Positions 1 to 5,282 are shown, numbered from the stretch's first letter. The stretch: DNA of 5,293 nucleotides from Yimella sp. (GCA_030150425.1 JASLFY010000310.1:1-5293); one strand, 5' to 3'. Made by a program: numbers and translations. The notes: generated by a model from the sequence alone, not told the origin.

Positions 1-402
1 ATGCACGCCGGCACACCGTTGACCGACGAGGACCGCTGGCCGTGGCTGCGGCTGTTGCGCGACTGGATGGCCGGCAAGATCGACGCCGGGGAGGACGCCG
101 TCGTGACCTGTTCGGCGTTGAAGGTCGTCTACCGCGACGTGTTGCGGGAGGCGGGAGACACCGTACGTTTTCTGCACCTCGACGCCGACGAGTCGTTGAT
201 CCACGGACGCCTCGACCAGCGCAAGGGCCACTTCATGCCCGAGTCGCTGCTGCACAGCCAGTACGAAACCCTGGAACCGTTGACCCCCGCCGAACTGGCG
301 TCGGGGAGCGTCGTGGTGTCGGTCGCCGGACCGGCCCCGGAGGTGCTCGCCCGCAGCCTTGCCGCACTCGGTCTGCGCCCCACTGTCCCCGAAGGAAACT
401 GA
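1..402 (+). CDS. gntK: Gluconokinase, 3' part (5' end outside window)
   Basis: Gluconokinase phosphorylates D-gluconate with ATP to 6-phosphogluconate in the cytoplasm, feeding the pentose phosphate or Entner-Doudoroff route. The visible 133 residues match the part of the GntK family after the P-loop: the N-terminal MHAGTPLTDEDRWPWL aligns with the family's 'KMxSGxPLxDxDRxPWL' segment, VTCSALKVVYRDVLR (residues 35-49) is the conserved CSALK..YRD block, and RKGHFMPESLLHSQYETLE (74-92) is the conserved KGHF...Q..TLE block. The Walker A loop and first strand (about 35-40 residues) are missing because the gene starts before the window; the ATG at position 1 is almost certainly an internal Met, not the start. 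The TGA stop (400-402) overlaps the ATG of the symporter gene by one base, so the two are likely co-translated. Assignment rests on remembered family motifs and is strong. Confidence 0.93.
   Translation: MHAGTPLTDEDRWPWLRLLRDWMAGKIDAGEDAVVTCSALKVVYRDVLREAGDTVRFLHLDADESLIHGRLDQRKGHFMPESLLHSQYETLEPLTPAELASGSVVVSVAGPAPEVLARSLAALGLRPTVPEGN
392..396 (+). promoter_or_regulatory. Ribosome binding site of the gluconate symporter gene
   Basis: AAGGA sits 5 nt before the ATG at 402, inside the last codons of gntK. It decides the symporter start at 402 over the in-frame ATG at 420, and it fits the TGATG stop/start overlap expected for translational coupling. Confidence 0.7.
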
Positions 403-1832
403 TGTCGATCGTCACGTCGATGGGGCCGCTGCTCGCAGCCGATCCCGCGCCCAAACTCACCGATGCCGGGGACAGTCAGCTGCTGCTGGCCGCGATCCTC
501 GGTATCGCGTCGGTGGTCCTGCTGATCACCTGGGCCCACTTCCACCCGTTCCTCGCCCTGATCATCGGTGCGGCCGTCATGGGATCGGTCGCCGCCGTCG
601 CGCCGGCCGACATCGTCGACAGCTTCACCAAGGGCTTCGGTGGCACCACCGGATCCGTCGGTCTGCTGGTCGCACTGGGGGCGATGATCGGCAAACTGCT
701 GCAGGACTCCGGCGGGTCGGACAGCATCGTGCAACGGCTGATCGGGGGAGTCAGCGAACACAAGCTGCCGTGGATGATGGCGCTGATCGCGTTCATCCTG
801 GGTATTCCGCTGTTCTTCGAGGTCGGCGTGGTGCTGCTCGTGCCGGTCGTCGTGCTCGTCTCCCGCAAGACCGGCGTCTCGCTGATGAAGGTCGGCATCC
901 CGGCCCTGGCGGGTCTGTCGATCCTGCACGGGTTCGTCCCGCCGCACCCCGGCCCGCTGGCCGCGATCGACTCGCTCAAGGCCGACACCGGTGACACTCT
1001 GCTGCTCGGCCTGCTGGTCGCCATCCCGACCCTGATCGTCAGCGGTCCGTTGCTGGCCCGCCAGATCGACAAGTGGGTCCCCAAGAGCGCCCCGGCGCTC
1101 GCGGCCGGAGGGGCCGGCGCGACCGACGCCCCCAGCCTCGACAAGGACACGAACACGACCCGTCGCCCCGGCTTCGGCACCGCCCTGCTGTGCATCACGC
1201 TCCCGGTGCTGCTGATGCTGATCCGCGCGATCGTCGAGATCGTCGTCGACAACCCGGACAACGGACTGCAGAAGGTCACCGACCTGATCGGCACCCCGGT
1301 GGTCGCGCTGCTCGCGGCGACCGTCGTGGCGATGGTGCTGCTCGGCTACGGCACCGGCATGGACCGCCGCAAGGTCGAGAAGACCGTCGGCAACGCCCTC
1401 CCGGCGATCGCCGGCATCCTGCTGATCGTCGCCGCCGGTGGCGGTTTCAAGCAGACCCTGGTCGACGCCGGAGTCGGCAACGTCATCGGCGACATGGCCA
1501 AGGGCTCGGGTCTGTCCCCGCTGCTGCTCGGCTGGCTGGTCGCGGTCGGCATCCGCCTGGCGACCGGTTCGGCGACCGTCGCCACCATCACGGCCGCGGG
1601 CATCGTCTCGCCGCTGGCGACCGACCTGAGCCAGACGCATCTGGCCCTGTTGGTGCTCGCGATCGGTGCCGGCTCGGTCTTCTTCAGCCACGTCAACGAC
1701 GCCGGCTTCTGGCTGGTGAAGGAGTACTTCGGCCTGACCGTCAAGGAGACGATCCTGTCCTGGTCGATCATGGAGACGGTCATCTCCGTCACCGGCATCG
1801 TGGTGGTGATGCTGCTCAGCCTCGTGGTCTGA
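402..1832 (+). CDS. gntP: Gluconate:H+ symporter, GntP family
   Basis: This is an inner-membrane permease of 476 residues that imports gluconate, probably with protons; the adjacent gluconokinase then traps it as 6-phosphogluconate. Family landmarks are clear: FGGTTGSVGLLVALG (residues 79-93) followed by GAMIGKLLQDSGG, a GIPLFFEVGVVLLVP helix, HGFVPPHPGP (176-185), IRLATGSATVA (384-394), and FFSHVNDAGFW (427-437) near the C-terminus. Most of the chain is hydrophobic, consistent with 12 or more membrane segments; a hydrophilic, Ala/Gly/Asp/Thr-rich loop at about 221-257 splits it into two halves. It is somewhat longer than the E. coli relatives (about 440 residues), mainly through an N-terminal stretch of about 25 residues and this central loop. 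The start at 402 is chosen for its ribosome site and 1-nt overlap with gntK; a longer in-frame reading to 42 has no family similarity. Exact substrate (gluconate versus a related sugar acid) is inferred from gntK. Whether to call it gntP or gntT is arbitrary. Confidence 0.93.
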   Translation: MSIVTSMGPLLAADPAPKLTDAGDSQLLLAAILGIASVVLLITWAHFHPFLALIIGAAVMGSVAAVAPADIVDSFTKGFGGTTGSVGLLVALGAMIGKLLQDSGGSDSIVQRLIGGVSEHKLPWMMALIAFILGIPLFFEVGVVLLVPVVVLVSRKTGVSLMKVGIPALAGLSILHGFVPPHPGPLAAIDSLKADTGDTLLLGLLVAIPTLIVSGPLLARQIDKWVPKSAPALAAGGAGATDAPSLDKDTNTTRRPGFGTALLCITLPVLLMLIRAIVEIVVDNPDNGLQKVTDLIGTPVVALLAATVVAMVLLGYGTGMDRRKVEKTVGNALPAIAGILLIVAAGGGFKQTLVDAGVGNVIGDMAKGSGLSPLLLGWLVAVGIRLATGSATVATITAAGIVSPLATDLSQTHLALLVLAIGAGSVFFSHVNDAGFWLVKEYFGLTVKETILSWSIMETVISVTGIVVVMLLSLVV

Positions 1833-1849
1833 GACGCAGAATCAACCGA

Positions 1850-1886
1850 TCGGTGGATGTCCGGCCCGGGGCCGGGCATCCACCGA
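1850..1886 (+). terminator. GC-rich hairpin after gluconate operon, probable terminator
   Basis: A near-perfect inverted repeat begins 18 nt after the symporter stop. The outer arms TCGGTGGATG (1850-1859) and CATCCACCGA (1877-1886) are exact reverse complements. The stem continues through a U-G pair and CCGGCC/GGCCGG pairing to a loop of about 3 nt, giving roughly 17 paired positions. No T-run follows, so it would be a hairpin-only terminator of the kind often proposed in actinobacteria. It ends only 16 nt before the ATG of the next gene (1903), so it could also act on that gene's expression. The structure is read directly; its function is inferred. Confidence 0.6.
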
Positions 1887-1902
1887 CTGCCATTCTGGGG
1901 GC

Positions 1903-2358
1903 ATGAAGAAGCTCTACTACGCCGCCACGACGTACGCCGGACTCGGCCTGGTCTCCGGTCTCGCCTACCGCGAGATCACCAAGGCCCACGACGACTTCGA
2001 GGGCAAGACGCAGCTGGCGTTCATGCACACCCACCTGCTGGCGCTCGGCATGCTCTTCTTCCTGATCGTCCTGGTGTTGGAGAAGGTGTTCGAGCTGAGC
2101 CGACACAGCCTGTTCAACGCGTTCTTCTGGACGTACAACGTCGGCCTGGTCGTCACCGTCGCGATGATGGGGTGGCACGGCTACCTGCAGGTCGACGGCA
2201 CCAAGGAGGCCGACGTCAGCCCGGCCATCTCCGGCATCGCCGGTCTCGGTCACATCCTGTTGACCGTCGGCATCGTGTGCCTGTTCATCGCGCTCGGAGC
2301 CGCGATCAGGCCGTCGGTTCCGGGGGTTCCGGCGGACCAGGAATCGTCGGACCGCTGA
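1903..2358 (+). CDS. DUF2871 family four-helix membrane protein, function unknown
   Basis: The 151-residue product resembles the DUF2871 family, small integral membrane proteins without known function. It starts MKKLYYAATTYAGLGLVSGL, followed by YREITKAH, the family-typical N-terminal pattern. Four hydrophobic segments are visible at about 8-23, 42-62, 72-92 and 110-134. Possible functional residues are the HTH motif at the start of helix 2 (His42, His44), Glu60 near its end, the MGWHG motif after helix 3 (His92) and His117 in helix 4; several membrane-facing His could bind metal or haem, but that is only a guess. The tail after residue 135 is polar and Pro-rich and is encoded in a 53-bp stretch that overlaps the convergent ATL gene. 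The ATG at 1903 is preceded by GGGGG with almost no spacing, an unusual ribosome site, and by a strong hairpin; no clear promoter was found, so it may be expressed by read-through or from a weak or leaderless start. No functional link to the gluconate genes is evident. Confidence 0.85.
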   Translation: MKKLYYAATTYAGLGLVSGLAYREITKAHDDFEGKTQLAFMHTHLLALGMLFFLIVLVLEKVFELSRHSLFNAFFWTYNVGLVVTVAMMGWHGYLQVDGTKEADVSPAISGIAGLGHILLTVGIVCLFIALGAAIRPSVPGVPADQESSDR

Positions 2359-2701
2359 CGCCCGGCAGCGGCCCGAGCGCCGCTTCGGCGGCATCGGCCA
2401 GGTCCGCCAGGTCGGCGCGGTGCCGCCGGATCGCCAGGCCCTTGCCGTTCTGTTTGGGCAGCAGGCCCTCGGCCGCCCAGCGCGCCCGCGCCTCGTCGAG
2501 CAGGTGCGCCGGCAGGTCGCCGCTGGCGTCGGTGATCCGCCACCAGGGCAGGTCCGGGACGTCGTGGTCGGTGTACGTCGCCAGCAGGCGCCCGACCTGC
2601 CGCGGGTTGATCCCGAACATCCCGGCGATGTCGCCGTACGCGACGATCCGCCCGGGCGGCACCAGCCGCACGACCGTGTAGACCTGCTGCGCGAGGTCCA
2701 T
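2306..2701 (-). CDS. Alkyltransferase-like protein (ATL), MGMT DNA-binding domain
   Basis: The 131-residue product matches the C-terminal DNA-binding domain of O6-alkylguanine-DNA alkyltransferases. Visible landmarks are PPGRIVAYGDIAGMFG (residues 15-30), where Tyr22 corresponds to the nucleotide-flipping Tyr, and RQVGRLL (34-40), where Arg34 corresponds to the Arg finger. At the active-site position PCHR is replaced by PWWR (52-55): the acceptor Cys is Trp53 and the His is Trp54. It should therefore not remove alkyl groups. Known ATL proteins bind O6-alkylguanine and hand it to nucleotide excision repair; that role is inferred here. After about residue 95 the chain becomes Ala- and then Pro-rich (GPPEPPEPTA at the end), with no recognisable domain. 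The ATG overlaps the TGA of the ABC ATPase gene by one base (TGATG), with only a weak AGG 7 nt upstream, so translation probably depends on coupling. Its 3' end overlaps the DUF2871 gene on the other strand by 53 bp. Confidence 0.9.
   Translation of the reverse strand: MDLAQQVYTVVRLVPPGRIVAYGDIAGMFGINPRQVGRLLATYTDHDVPDLPWWRITDASGDLPAHLLDEARARWAAEGLLPKQNGKGLAIRRHRADLADLADAAEAALGPLPGVSGPTIPGPPEPPEPTA
2347..2376. terminator. Hairpin at the convergent gene junction, possible terminator
   Basis: TCGGACCGCTG (2347-2357) and CAGCGGCCCGA (2366-2376) pair over 11 positions around an 8-nt loop. On the plus strand one position is an A-C mismatch; on the minus strand the same position is a G-U pair, so the stem is continuous there. 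It spans the DUF2871 stop codon (2356-2358) and lies inside the ATL coding region, about 40 nt before the ATL stop. There is no T-run on either side. A terminator role for the DUF2871 transcript is possible but unproven, since such hairpins arise easily in GC-rich coding DNA. Confidence 0.3.
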
Positions 2702-3645
2702 CAGCGGGCCTGGTAGATCCGGCGTACGACGTCCTCGACGTCCGGCTCCTCGATCGTGATGTCGCGCACCTGCGCGCGGTCACCGATCTGGGCGAGCAGG
2801 GTCGCGACGGTCGTACGGTCCGGGTCGAAGGTGAAGTGTTGGCGCATCCCGTCGGCCTCGCTGCGTACGTGGGTGGCGTGGGGGAGATCGGTCAGCGAGG
2901 GGCCCGCGTCGGCCAGGTCCACGACCAGCACCCGCTGGGCGCCGACCTGGGCGGACAACCCGTCGAGGGTGCCGTCGTACGCGAGCTTGCCGTGGTCGAC
3001 GACCAGGACGCGGTCGCAGAGTCGCTCGATGTCGCCCATGTCGTGAGTGGTCAGCAGCAGGGTGGTGCCGTGCTGGGCGCGCTCGGCGATCAGGAAGTCA
3101 CGCAGCCGTTGCTTGGACAGCACGTCCAGGCCGATCGTCGGTTCGTCGAGGATGACGAGTTCAGGGGAGTGCAGCAGCGCGGCCGCGACCTCCGCGCGCA
3201 TCCGCTGGCCGAGGGAGAGCTGGCGCACCGGCGTGGTGAGGAACTCGCCCATGTCGAGATGGTCGATCAGTTCGTCCCGGCGCCTGGTCGCGACGGCGTC
3301 GGGCAGCCGGTGGATCGCGGCGAGGATGTCGAACGACTCCCGCACCGGCAGGTCCCACCACAACTGGGAGCGCTGCCCGAACACGACCCCGACGCGGCGG
3401 GCGAGGTCGCGCCGCTGGGCGAGCGGGTCGAGCCCGCACGTGCGTACGCTGCCGGCGGTCGGTACCAGGATGCCGACCAGCATCTTGATGGTGGTCGACT
3501 TCCCGGCGCCGTTGGCGCCGATGTAGCCGACCGACTCGCCGGCCTCGATGCGCAGGTCGAGGTGGTCGACCGCGGTGAGTTCGACCTTGCGCAGCTTCTC
3601 CCGCCGGGTGAAGACCCGGGTCAGCCCCTGCGTCTCGATGATCAT
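2701..3645 (-). CDS. ABC transporter ATP-binding protein (COG4586-like exporter ATPase)
   Basis: This cytoplasmic ATPase of 314 residues would power the two-permease ABC-2 type exporter encoded just upstream. All nucleotide-binding motifs are intact: Walker A GANGAGKST (residues 43-51), Q-loop Gln91 within VVFGQRSQLWWDLPV, signature LSLGQ (143-147), Walker B VILDEP (164-169) with catalytic Glu168 and D-loop GLD (172-174), and H-loop His201 in TTHD. The QLWWDLP segment after the Q-loop and the extended N-terminus before Walker A are typical of the ATPase type found with ABC2_membrane_6 (formerly DUF990) permeases. A C-terminal domain of about 80 residues follows the ATPase core. The ATG at 3645 is chosen because AAGGAGG lies 6 nt upstream and the ATG overlaps the permease stop by 4 nt; the open frame extends much further upstream, but that part is out-of-frame permease sequence. 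Its TGA overlaps the ATL start. The substrate is unknown. Confidence 0.93.
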   Translation of the reverse strand: MIIETQGLTRVFTRREKLRKVELTAVDHLDLRIEAGESVGYIGANGAGKSTTIKMLVGILVPTAGSVRTCGLDPLAQRRDLARRVGVVFGQRSQLWWDLPVRESFDILAAIHRLPDAVATRRRDELIDHLDMGEFLTTPVRQLSLGQRMRAEVAAALLHSPELVILDEPTIGLDVLSKQRLRDFLIAERAQHGTTLLLTTHDMGDIERLCDRVLVVDHGKLAYDGTLDGLSAQVGAQRVLVVDLADAGPSLTDLPHATHVRSEADGMRQHFTFDPDRTTVATLLAQIGDRAQVRDITIEEPDVEDVVRRIYQAR

Positions 3646-4442
3646 CCGCCGCCTCCTTGGTAGTGCCGAAGTCCGGTGCGCCAGGCCAGCGCGGCCAGTC
3701 CGCCGCTCCACAGCGCCGCGAGCGGCAGGCACCACGCCAGCCAGCTCGGCAGCCACTGCGGGCCGGTCTTGTCCAGGATCCACAACGTCGGGATGAACGC
3801 TGTGAACGCCATCGGGAAGAAGAAGCCGAACAGGGCCTTGACCGGCTTGTTCCAGACCGACGCGACCTGGGTGGAGGCGTAGCGACCGCCGTACACGAAG
3901 GCGTTGGTGGCCTCGGCGCCGTTGACCAGGAAGAACTGCAGTCCGGCGGCGATGACGAACTGCGCCATGAAGATCGCGATGCCGCAGACCACGGCCAGGA
4001 CCAGCATCGCGACGTGACCCGCGGTCCAGTGGATGTCGTTGAGCCACAAGGCCGTTCCGATGCAGACCAAAGCGACGGTGCCGCGCGAGATGCGTTTGAG
4101 CGCCAGGTCGCTGGTGACCAGTTGCAGCAGCACCGGCTGCGGCCGCAGGTAGAAGACGTCGAGGGTGCCGGCGCGAATGTAGGTCGGCAGGTTGTCGCAG
4201 TGGCCGACCAGCATGTCGGCGACGCTGAAGCTGAAGTCGGCCAGCCCGTAGACGAGCAGGATCTGCTTGAAGTCGAAGCCGCCGAGAGTGCCGACGGCGT
4301 GGAAGAGCACCCACACCTCGGCCAGTTCGATGAACCCGATCAGCGCCGAGGAAGCGACGTCGAGGCCGAAGTTGAGACGGTACGCGCGCTGGCTGCGGAC
4401 CCGGGAGGCGAGAACTGCCTTGTACGGCGCGAAGCTATCCAC
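3642..4442 (-). CDS. ABC-2 type permease, COG3694-like (ABC2_membrane_6)
   Basis: The 266-residue integral membrane protein is the second permease of the exporter. Hydrophobic segments lie at about 30-50, 58-80, 120-136, 142-172, 202-222 and 233-256, fitting the six-helix ABC-2 fold. Between helices 2 and 3 is the family motif YIRAGTLDVFYLRPQPVLLQL-like block at 88-108 (I-R-x-G-T-L-D...L-R-P), which also occurs in diverged form in the partner permease. Near the C-terminus FFFPMAFTAFIPTLWILDKTG (208-228; key residues Phe, Pro) is typical of this subfamily. The start is GTG at 4442, preceded by GGAGG 6 nt upstream, and overlaps the end of the first permease gene by 8 nt. The end overlaps the ATPase start by 4 nt (ATGA), and the last codons (Gln-Gly-Gly) double as the ATPase ribosome site. 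It most likely pairs with the other permease as a heterodimer; the cargo cannot be told from sequence. Confidence 0.88.
   Translation of the reverse strand: MDSFAPYKAVLASRVRSQRAYRLNFGLDVASSALIGFIELAEVWVLFHAVGTLGGFDFKQILLVYGLADFSFSVADMLVGHCDNLPTYIRAGTLDVFYLRPQPVLLQLVTSDLALKRISRGTVALVCIGTALWLNDIHWTAGHVAMLVLAVVCGIAIFMAQFVIAAGLQFFLVNGAEATNAFVYGGRYASTQVASVWNKPVKALFGFFFPMAFTAFIPTLWILDKTGPQWLPSWLAWCLPLAALWSGGLAALAWRTGLRHYQGGGG
3652..3658 (-). promoter_or_regulatory. Ribosome binding site of the ABC ATPase gene
   Basis: On the minus strand AAGGAGG lies 6 nt before the ATG at 3645. It is the strongest ribosome site in the window and lies wholly inside the permease coding region, where it encodes part of Gln-Gly-Gly. 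It fixes the ATPase start despite the long open frame upstream. Confidence 0.8.
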
Positions 4443-5244
4443 CCTGGACCTCCAGGCGGGCGCGGCCGAGCCGGGTGAACCACCAGCCGGCCAGCCAGGT
4501 CACGACCAACCAGAACCCTTGCACCGCAAGGATTTCGGGGCCGACCTTGCCGACGTACAGGTCGATCGGCGACATCATCATCGACGGGAACGGGGTGCAC
4601 TGCGCGACCATCCGCAGCCAGTCGGGGAACAGCGAGATCGGCACGAACAGCCCGGCGAGGAACCCGGACAGCATCATGTACATCGTCTGCAGGCCGCGCA
4701 GTTCGACCAGCCAGAACCCGGCGGTCGTCAGCAGGTAGACCGTCGACTGCGAGATCACCATCCCGAGCGCGAGGCTGAGCAGCGCGAGCGTCCAGGTGGT
4801 CCAGTGGTCCGGGGTGGACAGGCCGACGACCAGTGCGCCGATCGCCAGCGACGGCAGGCCGCGCGGCACGAGGGCGTACGTCGCCTTCCCCACCTCGGTC
4901 GCGATCGTCGCCGATTGCACGTCCAGCGGTCGCAGGAAGTCGGTGGTGATGTCACCCTTCTTGATCCGATCGGCCAGGTCGAGGCGGCCGTTCAGATTCA
5001 ATGACCCGAGCAGGCCCTGCCCGACCCAGACGTACGTCGCCATCGCCGCGCCGTCGTACCCGCCGACCATCCCGCCGCCCGCGGTCACCGTGGCCCCGAG
5101 GATGACCGTCTTCAGCAGGCCGAAGGTGGCGTTCGCGAGCAGGCCGCCGAACATCGCGAGGCGGTACGTCGCCTGCTGCCGGATCCCGGCGACGAAGAGC
5201 TTCCAGTACGGCCGCAGGCTCGGGGCGAGGGCGGTGGAAGACAC
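4435..5244 (-). CDS. ABC-2 type permease, COG4587-like (ABC2_membrane_6)
   Basis: The first gene of the minus-strand operon encodes a 269-residue membrane protein. Hydrophobic stretches are seen at about 29-53, 64-80, 121-141, 149-178, 186-208 and 238-257. It carries the permease motif RIKKGDITTDFLRPLDVQ (93-110), which lines up with YIRAGTLDVFYLRPQPVL in the second permease and shows the two are distant homologues. FLAGLFVPISLFPDWL (195-210), followed by PFPSMMMSPIDLYVG, is the typical ABC-2 'G..vP...FP.wl' region. The start is GTG at 5244; a TAG stop lies in frame only 12 nt upstream, so no longer reading is possible, and the next Met is residue 31, inside the first helix. There is no good ribosome site, but a likely promoter lies so close that the message would be nearly leaderless. 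The TAG stop overlaps the next gene by 8 nt. Substrate unknown. Confidence 0.88.
   Translation of the reverse strand: MSSTALAPSLRPYWKLFVAGIRQQATYRLAMFGGLLANATFGLLKTVILGATVTAGGGMVGGYDGAAMATYVWVGQGLLGSLNLNGRLDLADRIKKGDITTDFLRPLDVQSATIATEVGKATYALVPRGLPSLAIGALVVGLSTPDHWTTWTLALLSLALGMVISQSTVYLLTTAGFWLVELRGLQTMYMMLSGFLAGLFVPISLFPDWLRMVAQCTPFPSMMMSPIDLYVGKVGPEILAVQGFWLVVTWLAGWWFTRLGRARLEVQGG
4449..4453 (-). promoter_or_regulatory. Ribosome binding site of the second permease gene
   Basis: On the minus strand GGAGG lies 6 nt before the GTG at 4442, inside the end of the first permease gene. It supports the GTG start and the 8-nt gene overlap. Confidence 0.65.
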
Positions 5245-5253
5245 AAACGAGAG

Positions 5254-5282
5254 AGCCTACGTGGGGTGGGTCACGTCGGCAA
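5254..5282 (-). promoter_or_regulatory. Candidate sigma-70 promoter of the exporter/ATL operon
   Basis: On the minus strand TTGCCG (5282-5277) and TAGGCT (5259-5254) are separated by exactly 17 nt and resemble -35 and -10 boxes (TTGNNN and TANNNT). Transcription would begin near 5247, about 0-4 nt before the GTG start at 5244, giving a leaderless or almost leaderless message, which fits the missing ribosome site. The spacer holds an inverted repeat (see the separate entry). A caveat is that the in-frame minus-strand sequence from the window edge to the TAG at 5257-5259 reads LMVVADVTHPT, so this could instead be the end of an upstream gene. Confidence 0.45.
5259..5276. repeat. Short inverted repeat in promoter spacer, possible operator
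   Basis: ACGTG (5259-5263) and CACGT (5272-5276) are perfect reverse complements separated by 8 nt, and they fill the space between the candidate -35 and -10 boxes. This position is common for repressor operators. The arms are only 5 bp, so chance is a real possibility, and no regulator gene is present in the window. Confidence 0.3.

Noticed and set aside
42..401. N-terminal extension of the symporter to position 42
   Set aside because: It overlaps gntK in another frame, is Arg-rich without family similarity, and the ribosome site and overlap support the start at 402.
129..1691. A 520-codon open frame on the minus strand opposite the symporter gene
   Set aside because: Its translation is rich in Arg, Asp, Gln and Gly without any domain, the usual antisense shadow of a GC-rich gene. 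The plus strand here encodes an unmistakable GntP protein.
1833..1902. A riboswitch in the gap before DUF2871
   Set aside because: The gap is only 70 nt and holds a single simple hairpin with no aptamer-like arrangement or conserved core that I recognise.
1073..1906. Plus-strand open frame of 277 codons across the symporter gene
   Set aside because: Highly Arg/Gly-rich with no motif; it is an alternative frame of the symporter coding DNA.
2250..2783. Minus-strand open frame of 177 codons overlapping the ATL gene
   Set aside because: It is the same DNA in a neighbouring frame, composed largely of Arg and Ala; the ATL frame has clear family motifs.
3646..4314. A permease-ATPase fusion, because the ATPase frame stays open up to 4314
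   Set aside because: The extra 223 codons are an out-of-frame reading of the permease gene, Arg-rich and not hydrophobic. The true ATPase start at 3645 has a perfect ribosome site.
2836..4478. Long plus-strand open frames opposite the ATPase and second permease
   Set aside because: They are Asp/Gln/Val- or His-rich antisense shadows; the minus strand carries complete ATPase motifs and membrane helices.
4267..5004. Plus-strand open frame of 245 codons opposite the first permease
   Set aside because: It is low-complexity Arg/Gln-rich sequence with no domain and lies opposite a recognisable permease.
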